A stretch of DNA of 51,984 nucleotides from Phycisphaerales bacterium (GTDB taxonomy: Bacteria > Planctomycetota > Phycisphaerae > Phycisphaerales > SM1A02), in contig CP070772.1 in NCBI GenBank assembly GCA_020345805.1, forward strand, positions 2,913,685 through 2,965,668. The letters are read 5' to 3'. The notes under the pieces were generated by a model. It ran no database searches and was not told the DNA's origin. It saw nothing but the letters and a program-made list of their open reading frames with translations. Each line of letters begins with the position of its first letter. The first letter of the stretch is position 1. A program made the translations under genes and the position numbers. Shown here one piece after another: positions 42,396 through 50,991 of this stretch.

Positions 42396-43775
42396 ATGAA
42401 CGAGTGGGTACTGGGAATCATCGGTCTCGCGGCGGGGGCCGTGCTGGGCGCGGCCGGGGCGGGAATCTGGCTCCTCGTCAAGGGCGGCCGGGTGCGGGCA
42501 GAGCTGGCCGACGTCCGGGGGCGGGCAAAGCACCTCCAGGAGCAGACTGAGCAGCAAGCGGCTGAGATTGGGGAGATCCGGGCCGAGGCGGCGGAGATCA
42601 ACGAGCGCCGCGAGGCCGCCGAGCGGCAGGTGGCGACGCAGGAAGAGCGGGTCAGGGCCCTGGAAGAGGCCGAGCAGCGATTGAAGGAAACGTTTCTCGC
42701 CACCGGCACCGAGGCCCTCCAGGCAAACAGCGAGGAGTTCCTCAAGCTCGCCAAGACTGCTTTTGCGAGCCTGATGACCGAAGCGAAGGGCGACGTGGAG
42801 AAGAAACAGCAGGCGATCGACTCACTCGTCAAGCCCATCCGGGAGCTGCTGGAGAAACAGAACGCAGCGGTGGGGGAGATCGAGAAGAAGCGCGACGTTG
42901 CCTACGAAGGCATAAGAGAGCAGATCCGACAGATCATTGAATCCAACGAGAAGCTCGGCCGCGGGACCGAACGGCTGGTGACGGCGCTGCGCCGCCCGGA
43001 GCAGCGCGGCCGGTGGGGCGAGATGCAGTTGCGCAATACCGTCGAGCTGGCGGGGATGAAAGAGCACTGTGATTTCGACGAGCAGGCTCAGACGGACGAT
43101 CCCGCCACGCGGGATCGCCCGGACATGACCGTACACGTGCCCGGCGGAGGCGTGATCGTCGTTGACTCGAAGGTGGCCCTGGAGGCGTACCTGGACGCGA
43201 TTCAGCCCGACGCGGACCGCGAGTCGCAGCTCAAGCGTCACGCTGAGCATGTGGAAAGGCATTACAAGGGGTTGGCCAGCAAGCGCTATTGGGAACAGTT
43301 CGAGAAGACGCCGAAGCTGGTGGTGATGTTCATGCCGATCGAATCGGCGCTGACCGCGGCGCTGGAGGTCAAGCCGGATCTGCACGCCGACGCCATGCAG
43401 AACCACGTGCTCATCGCCACGCCGACGGTGTTGATGGCGGTGCTTCTGGCTGTCGCCTACGGCTGGCAGCAGGAGGATGTGGCCCGCAACGCCCGGGAGA
43501 TATCCCAGGTCGGCCGGGAGCTTTACGATCGCCTCTCAGTGTTCGTCTCGCACTTCGAGAAGATAGGAGGCGGTCTGAAGCGCGCGTCCGACGCCTACGA
43601 TAATGCCGTCGGTTCGCTTGAGAGCAGGATCCTGCCCAGCAGCCGCAAACTAAAGGAACTGCACGCGACGACGGAGGATGAAATCTCGTCGCCGGGGCAG
43701 ATCCGAATCATGGCTCGCAAGATCACCGCCGGGGAGCTGAAACCCCTGTCGCGGGGAGAGCAGGGCGAATCTTGA
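42396..43775 (+). CDS. rmuC: RmuC family DNA recombination protein
   Basis: 459 residues from the ATG at 42396. Membrane anchor at about 5-28, then a long coiled coil (30-140) and the RmuC nuclease-like domain: RGRWGEMQLRNTVELAGMKE, RPDMTVHVPGGGVIVVDSKV and LIATPTVLMAVLLAVAYGW. The DSK triad of a restriction-endonuclease-like fold is present (VVDSKVAL). RmuC limits inversions at short inverted repeats in Escherichia coli; the biochemical activity is not settled. Length is typical of the family. Confidence 0.93.
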   Translation: MNEWVLGIIGLAAGAVLGAAGAGIWLLVKGGRVRAELADVRGRAKHLQEQTEQQAAEIGEIRAEAAEINERREAAERQVATQEERVRALEEAEQRLKETFLATGTEALQANSEEFLKLAKTAFASLMTEAKGDVEKKQQAIDSLVKPIRELLEKQNAAVGEIEKKRDVAYEGIREQIRQIIESNEKLGRGTERLVTALRRPEQRGRWGEMQLRNTVELAGMKEHCDFDEQAQTDDPATRDRPDMTVHVPGGGVIVVDSKVALEAYLDAIQPDADRESQLKRHAEHVERHYKGLASKRYWEQFEKTPKLVVMFMPIESALTAALEVKPDLHADAMQNHVLIATPTVLMAVLLAVAYGWQQEDVARNAREISQVGRELYDRLSVFVSHFEKIGGGLKRASDAYDNAVGSLESRILPSSRKLKELHATTEDEISSPGQIRIMARKITAGELKPLSRGEQGES

Positions 43776-43871
43776 GCACTCGCCGCGACGACGCATTTGC
43801 CTTCTCGGCCTTGCGATCGGGATCTGTCGGGTAATAATTCTGTCGACACCTCGCAGACGAGGAGATGAACC

Positions 43872-44168
43872 ATGCCGACCTTTGTCATGTTGACGAAACT
43901 CGCTCCGGACATTTCCCGGCAGGTGAAGAGCCGGGACAAGCTCGGCCGCACCTGGCTGGACCAGGTCCACGAGAAGTGTCCGGACGTGAGATTCATCGCG
44001 CACTACGCCCTGCTGGGACCGTACGACTTCATTGACATCTACGAAGCACCGGACGAGGAAACCGCGGCCAAGGTCTCGATGATCAGCCAGGCCAACGGCG
44101 CATTTCAGGCCCAGAGCTTGACCGCCATTCCCTACAAGCGCTTTGTGGAGTTGACGGAGGACATTTGA
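43872..44168 (+). CDS. GYD domain protein
   Basis: 98 residues, whole protein. GAGGAGATGAACC precedes the ATG. It matches the GYD family: TFVMLTKLAPD at the start and the central LGPYDFIDIYEAPDEETAAK, where G-x-Y-D names the domain (here G-P-Y-D). The fold is a ferredoxin-like dimeric alpha-beta barrel. No function is established for this family. It stands 96 nt after rmuC in the same orientation. Confidence 0.88.
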   Translation: MPTFVMLTKLAPDISRQVKSRDKLGRTWLDQVHEKCPDVRFIAHYALLGPYDFIDIYEAPDEETAAKVSMISQANGAFQAQSLTAIPYKRFVELTEDI

Positions 44169-44293
44169 TCCCACCCCACGGCCGGGGCCGAGGACAGCGC
44201 GGCGCTCATCGCCGGTCTTCTCACGCCCCGCCCGGAGGGGCCTCGGCGGGTCCGTCGAGTGCATGCGGATGTGACCGCGTGGAAGCTGCGCGA

Positions 44294-47107
44294 CTATTCA
44301 AGTTCGCCGCGATCGCTGAGGACGATCTTCGTTCGCGACGGAGCAAAGCCGTGCTCGTCGAAGATCATCAGCTCGTTGGGCCGGTCTCGGTTCAGCCAGG
44401 TTTCAGGCACATACAGCCGCTTCTGCGGCCCCACAGCGCGGCCCGCGGCCGTGGAGGTGAAATAGCGACCGAGGTTTCGCCCGTTCACGTAAGCCTGTCC
44501 CTTGCTCAGGCCGATCGTGTCGAACCAGGCCGGCAACGGAAGGTCGGCCGCCTCGAATGATGCCCGCCACCAGCAGGGCGTTCCCCTGATGGACCTCGCT
44601 TCCGTCCTGCTCACCGGCTCGAATGATGAGCTGGAGGGCATCTCCCATTTCCCGAAGGCCCAGTCCGCCGGGTCGGATATGCGATCAACGCACTCGTAGA
44701 GCTTGGTGGCTTTGACGATATCCGCGGCAGCGTTCTTCTGCCGGGCATCGGGAGCGAAGCGCAGCTCGTTCCGGCCGCGCTTGAAAGGCGCAAGCTCCCG
44801 TGGATCCATGAGGATGCTCTGACGACACGCCCCGGTGACCCCCGCGTAGTAATCGATCGGCTGATCATTGAGCACGAATGTCCCGCTGCTCGTTGCACCG
44901 ATGACTTCCACCAGGATCGGCGTCTTCTTCGCATGGGTGAACTGCCAGGCGACCTGCTCGTTGGCGCTGAGCTGGCCTTTGGCACAACCGGCGATGTAGG
45001 CCCGCAGAGTGAACGGATCAACCGGCTCGGCCGTGACCGTCTTCGGTCTGGCACCTCGGATTGCCTTGACCTCGTAGAGGTGGCCGAACAGCCCGGTCCC
45101 TCTGGCGAGGTCGTTGCCGTCGGCGAAGCGGCCGAGATTGTCCGCCAGGGCCACCAGCGTGTGCTCACCTTTGGACAGCCTGAGCTCAAAGGGTGCGTCT
45201 TCGGCGCCTCGCCCCGCACCCCAGAGGCAGACGGTCTCGCCGTCGAGGAACAGATGCACTCGATCTGCCGCCTGGGGCATCTGGCACATCCGCTTCTTCG
45301 CCGCCGAGATCCTGAAGGCGATGCGATACCAGCCATATCCGCTCATCGCTCCGCAAGCCGGCAGGGTCTGGGGACCCGCCAGGGAGGCAAACCGCGGTGA
45401 CTGCCCCGTCGTGTGATCTACGGCCGGTGCCGCCTCCCACTCTCCGATCTCGATCGACGCAGCGCCTCGTCTGGAAGATCCGCCTCGCGGCTGAGGCGCA
45501 GCCGCTTCCAGGGTCAGGGTTTCCTGCTGGCCGTCCCGCTGGATCTTCCATGCCTTTGTGAATCCCGGCGCGGGGATCGGCTCACCGGAGGAGTCCAACC
45601 CGCTCACGCCTACATACACCGCCTTACCGTCGTGATATGTGAGGTCGATCTGGCTCTGATTGCAGATGACGAACGTTATGCTCTTGTGCTCCAGAACCAG
45701 GGGGGGCCTTCCTGCTGGCACTGTCGCTTCCAGCGGGCTGCCGTTGACGGACAGATAAGCGTTCATTCTCGCCGGTCCATGAAGCACGACCACGGATCGA
45801 TCCACGATCGCCCAGGGGCAGAGATTGGCGTAGTCAAGGCGGCCCGATCCCCCCAAGTCGGCATCCATGACAAACCACCCAACCGACTGGTCGCCCAGAT
45901 CGACCGGCAGGCGGAGGCCATCGTCCAGCACCAGCGTGGTCCTGCTCACCCCGGCGCTGCCGAACACAAACACCACGCGGCCCAGACTCCCTCGCAACGG
46001 TACGAGAGACCAGCGGCCGCCGGAAGCCTGACTGCGAGGCCGGGTGCCTTCCTCGCCGGTGTCGGAGCCCGGCTCGCCCAGGTCCAGGGTGATGGGGTGA
46101 TAATCCGAATGGAGTTCGGCGAAGAGGTGCCCGAAGTTGTTGGCGAAAGTCGTTACGCGTCTGATCGCGTTGAAGGTATCCGTGCGAGTCCCCGCTTCGG
46201 CCAGTGGTGCCTCGGGCGCGGGCGAGGTCGCAACGAATCCGTCGCCGGATCCGCATACGCGCCCCGCAAGAAATCCAAAGTTCGTGCCGCCGTGAAACGG
46301 ACGCACGATCGGCTGCGCCCCGGCCGCGAGCACCTCGGCCAGCCGCCTTGACAAGGCCGCGGCGACTCCCTCGGCCTGCTGAGCATGCCCCCAGGTGTTG
46401 ATCAAGTCGGGGTTGAACAGGTTGACCAGCCGCGGGGCATCTCCCTGCAGAGTGCGGAGTTGTCGCAGTTGCGGCAGCAGCTCATCCCATCCGGTCCAGA
46501 CGTCGATCGTGTCCGGCGCCTCCGACCATAGGTCGTCGGCGCTCAGGATAGGAACGGCAATCCCGCTTTCCCGGATGATGCGGGTGATCTCGTGCAGGTA
46601 TCGCTGGGCCTGGTGCGGGTTGGAGCACCGCCAGCCGTGCTCGGCCTGCACGAGCAGGATCGGGCCGCCTCGCGTGGCCTGCAGATCCGTCAGATCCGAC
46701 AGCAGCTTGCGGAAGTACCGGGTGACGCGCTCCAGAAACGCCTCGTTGGCTTCCCGCAGCTTCAGATCGGGTATTTCGCCCAGCCACGCCGGCAGGCCGC
46801 CCCCATCGAACTCCTCACCCACATAGGGTCCGGGGCGCAGGATCACCATCATCCTTTGCTCGTCGCAGAGCTCGATGAATCGGCGAACATCGCAGTCGCC
46901 CTGGAACTCGAAGCGGCCGATGCGAGGCTCGTGAATCAGCCAGGGGCAGGCGGTCTCGATGGTATTGAACCCCGCCTGCCGGGCCGCGGCAATGCGATCG
47001 CCCCATTGCTCGCTGGTAATTCGGGCGTACTGGAGCGACGCGCCCAGTACCCAGATTCGTCGGCGGTCAATGGCGAAACTCTGTCCGTTGTACGTCACCC
47101 GTGGCAT
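44294..47107 (-). CDS. GH35-like (beta-galactosidase family) protein, catalytic residues apparently lost
   Basis: 937 residues from an ATG with GGAGG about 10 nt upstream. The N-terminal 330 residues are a GH35 TIM barrel: NTIETACPWLIHE, RPGPYVGEEFDGGGLPAWL (91-109) and the signature FHGGTNFGFLAG (271-282). The motif that normally reads Q-x-E-N-E-Y-G, holding the acid/base Glu, is QAEHGW (154-159), with Gly158 where the second Glu should be. The segment that normally carries the nucleophile (E-F-W-x-G-W-F) reads LFNPDLINTWG (230-240), with Leu230 at the Glu position. The rest is several beta-sandwich jelly-roll domains, including a late RASFEAADLPLPAWFDTIGL. There is no signal peptide, so it is probably cytosolic. 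A pseudo-enzyme or a changed mechanism is likely. Confidence 0.85.
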   Translation of the reverse strand: MPRVTYNGQSFAIDRRRIWVLGASLQYARITSEQWGDRIAAARQAGFNTIETACPWLIHEPRIGRFEFQGDCDVRRFIELCDEQRMMVILRPGPYVGEEFDGGGLPAWLGEIPDLKLREANEAFLERVTRYFRKLLSDLTDLQATRGGPILLVQAEHGWRCSNPHQAQRYLHEITRIIRESGIAVPILSADDLWSEAPDTIDVWTGWDELLPQLRQLRTLQGDAPRLVNLFNPDLINTWGHAQQAEGVAAALSRRLAEVLAAGAQPIVRPFHGGTNFGFLAGRVCGSGDGFVATSPAPEAPLAEAGTRTDTFNAIRRVTTFANNFGHLFAELHSDYHPITLDLGEPGSDTGEEGTRPRSQASGGRWSLVPLRGSLGRVVFVFGSAGVSRTTLVLDDGLRLPVDLGDQSVGWFVMDADLGGSGRLDYANLCPWAIVDRSVVVLHGPARMNAYLSVNGSPLEATVPAGRPPLVLEHKSITFVICNQSQIDLTYHDGKAVYVGVSGLDSSGEPIPAPGFTKAWKIQRDGQQETLTLEAAAPQPRGGSSRRGAASIEIGEWEAAPAVDHTTGQSPRFASLAGPQTLPACGAMSGYGWYRIAFRISAAKKRMCQMPQAADRVHLFLDGETVCLWGAGRGAEDAPFELRLSKGEHTLVALADNLGRFADGNDLARGTGLFGHLYEVKAIRGARPKTVTAEPVDPFTLRAYIAGCAKGQLSANEQVAWQFTHAKKTPILVEVIGATSSGTFVLNDQPIDYYAGVTGACRQSILMDPRELAPFKRGRNELRFAPDARQKNAAADIVKATKLYECVDRISDPADWAFGKWEMPSSSSFEPVSRTEARSIRGTPCWWRASFEAADLPLPAWFDTIGLSKGQAYVNGRNLGRYFTSTAAGRAVGPQKRLYVPETWLNRDRPNELMIFDEHGFAPSRTKIVLSDRGELE

Positions 47108-47299
47108 AGAATGACATCCTCCAGATCGCCGCCATTGTGGCAGGATTTGCCTGTCTTGGCGATTCCCACCTTGCTCACGTGCCTTCGGAGCGATTCCGCA
47201 TCCCGCTGATTATGCAACAATATCCTCTTTGAGCCGGTAACAGGCTGCGGCGCAAGAGGAAGACGCCGACCCCGGCCCTACACCCCGAGATGACGTGAA

Positions 47300-49093
47300 A
47301 TGACGGTTGTTTCCGGACTATCCCTGCCACCGCGAGCGGTCCTCGCGGGATTGATCACCCTCGCCGCGACGGCCGGCTGTCAGAACGATTCGGGGATGGG
47401 CGAGATTGATCAGCGGATTGAGGCCCTGCTGGCTGACACCAACCGCTCCATCGACGCCGATAGCTCGGTCTCTGTGGATCGGAATCTACCGGGCAATGAG
47501 ATCGCCCCAGGCGACACGACGGCCCAGAGGCCCGCGACCGTCAATCCGCCGGCCGAGTCCCTCAGCTTCGCCACCGCCGAGTACGAGGCCGAGGAGATCA
47601 TCGCCCGGCTCCAGGCCTACAACGAGACACCCGCAGACGCAGTCCACCTGGATCTGGCCGGGGCGCTCCGCCACGCCGTGGCCCACAGCCGTGAGTTCCG
47701 CTCCGCCGAGGAGGACTACGTGCTGGCGGCCCTCCGGCTGCTGATCGAGCGCCATCGATGGGGGCCCCGGTTCTTCAACGATGTGAGCACAACCATCAGC
47801 GGTGATGGAGACGACGGGCTTTTCGACACCTCGATGAGGCTGGTCAATGAGTTCCGAGTCACCCAACGGCTGCCCTACGGCGGGGAGGTCTCCGCTCGGG
47901 CCCTGGCCCAGGCCACCGAGGATCTTCACTACCGGGTGTCCGGCGAGCACAACCAGTCGGCGGACCTGATCCTGGCGGCGGACATCCCCCTGCTCAGGGG
48001 GGCCGGCCTGACCGCCCGGGAAAGCCGGATCCAGACCGAGCGGAATCTCGTATATGCGGCCCGCGATTTCGAGCGTTATCGCCGCGAGTTTCTCTTTGAC
48101 ATCACCGTCGATTTCCTGGATCTGGTGGTCGCGCAGCGCAGCATCGTCAACGCCGAGCGGAACGTCGCGAGTTTCCAGAGGCTCCAGGATCGCGGTCGAG
48201 CCCTCTACGAGGCAGGCCGGCAGGACCGGTTCGAAACTGCCCGCGCCGAACAGGACACCGTCGAGGCAATTGAGCGCCTGACCAGAACCCAGGAGAGCTA
48301 CCGCCTGGCGGTGGACCGATTCAAGGTCCGCCTCGGCTTGCCCATCGATCAGGCCGTGGTCATCGACCCGGCGGATCTCGAGGCTCCCACCCCGGATATC
48401 TCGGTGGATGAGGCGGTACGACGGGCCTTGACCTACCGGCTGGATCTTCAAACGCGGCGCGATCGGATTGACGATTCGCGGCGGGCGATAGCCAACGCCC
48501 GCAACGAGCTCCTGCCAGACCTGGATCTCTCCGGAAGCGTGGGCATCCCCACCGATCCGGACCGAGATCGCGCGGGCCTGGATTTCGCGCCCGGCGAGAC
48601 CTCCTTCGACGTCGGCATCACCTTCGGCCTGCCCCTGGACCGGGAGATCGAGCGCCTCGGGCTGCGGGAGGCACAAATCAACGTTGAGCAGGCCAATCGC
48701 AGTTATGACCGCTCTCGGGATGACATCGCGGTGGAGGTTCGCAGCGCGGTGCGGGGCATAGACCGGGCCCTGTTCAGCCTCGCGATCCAGGAGCGGAACA
48801 TCGAGATCGCCCAGCAGCGGGTGGCCAGCATCGAGGCCGATCCGGACCGGGCGACGGTTCAGGATCAATCCGACGCCATCAACGGCCTGCTCTCGGCCGA
48901 GGACAACCGCGACAGCGCCTCCCGCGACGTGAAGGTGGCGATCCTTGCCTATCTCCTGGCCACCGGACAACTCCGTGTCAACAATGACGGCACTATTCGG
49001 CCTCTGGAGGGCATGGTGGCGGGCAGTTCGGACATTAACGGGGGAGAGGCAGACCCCTCCTCTGACAACCAGGCACCCGGAAGCGAGCCATGA
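47300..49093 (+). CDS. TolC family outer-membrane channel lipoprotein
   Basis: 597 residues. Lipoprotein signal with Cys27 (LAATAGC). After a 70-residue linker come two OEP-like helical repeats: DLAGALRHAVAHSREFRSAE and later DEAVRRALTYRLDLQTRRDR. RLPYGGEVSARALAQAT and DIPLLRGAGL are typical planctomycete TolC segments. Its TGA overlaps the ATG of the HlyD-like gene (ATGA at 49090-49093). Together they form the outer and adaptor parts of an export complex; the inner-membrane transporter is not in the window. Confidence 0.9.
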   Translation: MTVVSGLSLPPRAVLAGLITLAATAGCQNDSGMGEIDQRIEALLADTNRSIDADSSVSVDRNLPGNEIAPGDTTAQRPATVNPPAESLSFATAEYEAEEIIARLQAYNETPADAVHLDLAGALRHAVAHSREFRSAEEDYVLAALRLLIERHRWGPRFFNDVSTTISGDGDDGLFDTSMRLVNEFRVTQRLPYGGEVSARALAQATEDLHYRVSGEHNQSADLILAADIPLLRGAGLTARESRIQTERNLVYAARDFERYRREFLFDITVDFLDLVVAQRSIVNAERNVASFQRLQDRGRALYEAGRQDRFETARAEQDTVEAIERLTRTQESYRLAVDRFKVRLGLPIDQAVVIDPADLEAPTPDISVDEAVRRALTYRLDLQTRRDRIDDSRRAIANARNELLPDLDLSGSVGIPTDPDRDRAGLDFAPGETSFDVGITFGLPLDREIERLGLREAQINVEQANRSYDRSRDDIAVEVRSAVRGIDRALFSLAIQERNIEIAQQRVASIEADPDRATVQDQSDAINGLLSAEDNRDSASRDVKVAILAYLLATGQLRVNNDGTIRPLEGMVAGSSDINGGEADPSSDNQAPGSEP

Positions 49094-50991
49094 GCATCAT
49101 CACCGACACCAAACGCACCAGAGGCCTCTCCCTCTCAACCGTAGTGATCGCCGTGGTGGCGGTGGTGCTGGTGGTGACCGGCTTTCTGTGGATGACACGC
49201 GGCGGTGGCGAGGAGAACAACGGCAACGGCCGACCCGACCTGTTCACCGTCAAGCGCGGCAGCTTCGACATCACCGTCCCCGCCTCCGGTGAATTGGCGG
49301 CCCTGAATCAGACCGAGATCCGCAACCGCCTTGAGTCCCGGGCCACCATCACCTACATCGTCGAGGAAGGAGCCACCGTCAGGAAGGGCGATGTTCTTAT
49401 CCGCATCAATGATGAAGAGATGAGCAACCGCGTCAAGGACGCCGAGGACTCGGTAAACACCGCCGAGAACTCGCTGATCACGGCCCAGTCCAACATGGAC
49501 CTGAAAAAGGACGCCCATGAGTCGGAAATGGATAAGGCCAGGCTGGAGGTCGAACTGGCGGAACTCGCCCTTTCGGCATGGCGCGACGGCGATGACGTTT
49601 CACAGCGTCAGAAACTGGACCTGGATATCGAGACCGCCGAGATCAACTACGAGCGCCTGGAGAAGCGATACCAGGATTCAGGCCGGCTCAACGAGCAGGG
49701 CTTCATCAGCGATGACGAGTACAAGCGCGACGAGATCTCGATGATCGAGGCCAAGGCCCGGCTGGACCAGGCGAAACTCGCCAAAGAGGTCTATGTCAAC
49801 TACCAGTTCAAGCAGGACAAGGCCAGGTATGAGTCCGATGTCGAGCAGGCCAAGGACGAGCTGAACCGCCTCAAGCAGCGACAGGCTACGGAGATCGGTA
49901 GCCTCCAGAGCGAGGTGGATAGCCGGCAGTACCACTTCAACAGAAGGAAGGACCGCCTGGACGAATACAAGCAGCAGCTTGCGTACTGCACGATCACCGC
50001 CCCGTCCGACGGCATGGTCGTGTACGCCACGAGCATGGAATCCGGCGGACACCGCCGCGGCGGTAACGAGGAGCCGCCGCAGATCGGTACCGAGCTTCGG
50101 ACCAACGAAGCGGTCATCTACCTGCCGGACATGTCCAGGCTCATCGCAGCCGTCAAGGTCAACGAAGCACTCAGCGGGCAGATACAGCCCGGGCAGCAGG
50201 CCACCATCATCTCCGACGCCCTGCCCGATGCGATCCTCAGCGGGGAGGTGCTCAACATCAGCGTCCTCGCCGAATCCGGCGGGTGGTTCGATCGCGATCG
50301 CCGGGATTATACGGTGCGCATCCTCCTCTCCAACGGCCACGACCTCGGCCTGAAGCCCTCGATGCGCTGTAAGGCTGACATTCACATCGGCCGGGTTGAG
50401 AGCACTCTCTTCATTCCCATCCAGGCGGTCTTCCGCAACGGACCGATCGCGTTTGTCTATGTCCCGCAGGGCTCCAGCTACGCCCAGCGGCAGATCACCG
50501 TGGGACAGGCCTCCGAGCTCTATGTGGAAGTGCTGGAAGGCCTGGAGGCGGGAGAAACAGTGCTTCTGCTGGAGCCTTCGCCCGAGCGCATCGTCAGCCA
50601 GCTCGATTTCAGCGCCGCCGAACAGGAGGAGGAGCCGGTCGAGCCGATGATGCCGCCTTTCGGCGACGACGAGCGGATGATGATGCCGCCGGGCGGCGGC
50701 GAGCACCAGTTCGATCCCTCCATGGGCCAGGGTCAGGGCATGGGCACCGAGGACATGCGGCGCTTCCGTCCGCCATCCGGTGAGGGCGAGCAGGGCGCTG
50801 AAGGCCGGCGACCCAACTTCCCCGGCCGACAGGGCATGGGCCAGCGCGGCCCCGGCGGCTCGCGACAGCGACCCAACCGCCCCGGCGGCGGCGAAGGCGG
50901 CGGCACCGAAGGCGGCACACAGCCCCAACACCCGCCACGCGACCCCGGCAGCGGTGATGCCGAAGGCGGGTCTAGTAACGACGGATCCTGA
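49090..50991 (+). CDS. HlyD/RND-type membrane fusion adaptor with low-complexity tail
   Basis: 633 residues. One membrane anchor (16-35), a lipoyl-type half domain (FDITVPASGELAALNQTEIR), a long coiled coil (about 110-290, KQRQATEIGSLQSEVDSRQ) and beta-barrel domains (VKVNEALSGQIQPGQQATII). The last 100 residues are rich in Pro, Gly, Met, Gln and Arg (EEPVEPMMPPFGDDERMMMP) and lack predicted structure. Domain order matches MacA/HlyD adaptors of ABC-type exporters. The gene ends 20 nt inside the converging terminase gene, and the ABC transporter that usually follows is missing. Confidence 0.9.
   Translation: MSIITDTKRTRGLSLSTVVIAVVAVVLVVTGFLWMTRGGGEENNGNGRPDLFTVKRGSFDITVPASGELAALNQTEIRNRLESRATITYIVEEGATVRKGDVLIRINDEEMSNRVKDAEDSVNTAENSLITAQSNMDLKKDAHESEMDKARLEVELAELALSAWRDGDDVSQRQKLDLDIETAEINYERLEKRYQDSGRLNEQGFISDDEYKRDEISMIEAKARLDQAKLAKEVYVNYQFKQDKARYESDVEQAKDELNRLKQRQATEIGSLQSEVDSRQYHFNRRKDRLDEYKQQLAYCTITAPSDGMVVYATSMESGGHRRGGNEEPPQIGTELRTNEAVIYLPDMSRLIAAVKVNEALSGQIQPGQQATIISDALPDAILSGEVLNISVLAESGGWFDRDRRDYTVRILLSNGHDLGLKPSMRCKADIHIGRVESTLFIPIQAVFRNGPIAFVYVPQGSSYAQRQITVGQASELYVEVLEGLEAGETVLLLEPSPERIVSQLDFSAAEQEEEPVEPMMPPFGDDERMMMPPGGGEHQFDPSMGQGQGMGTEDMRRFRPPSGEGEQGAEGRRPNFPGRQGMGQRGPGGSRQRPNRPGGGEGGGTEGGTQPQHPPRDPGSGDAEGGSSNDGS

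Noticed and set aside
44225..44245. GC-rich inverted repeat after the GYD gene as terminator
   Set aside because: Short stem with no T run on either strand; too weak to support.
47486..48970. 494-codon minus-strand frame opposite the second TolC gene
   Set aside because: Shadow; no recognisable domain or ribosome-binding site.
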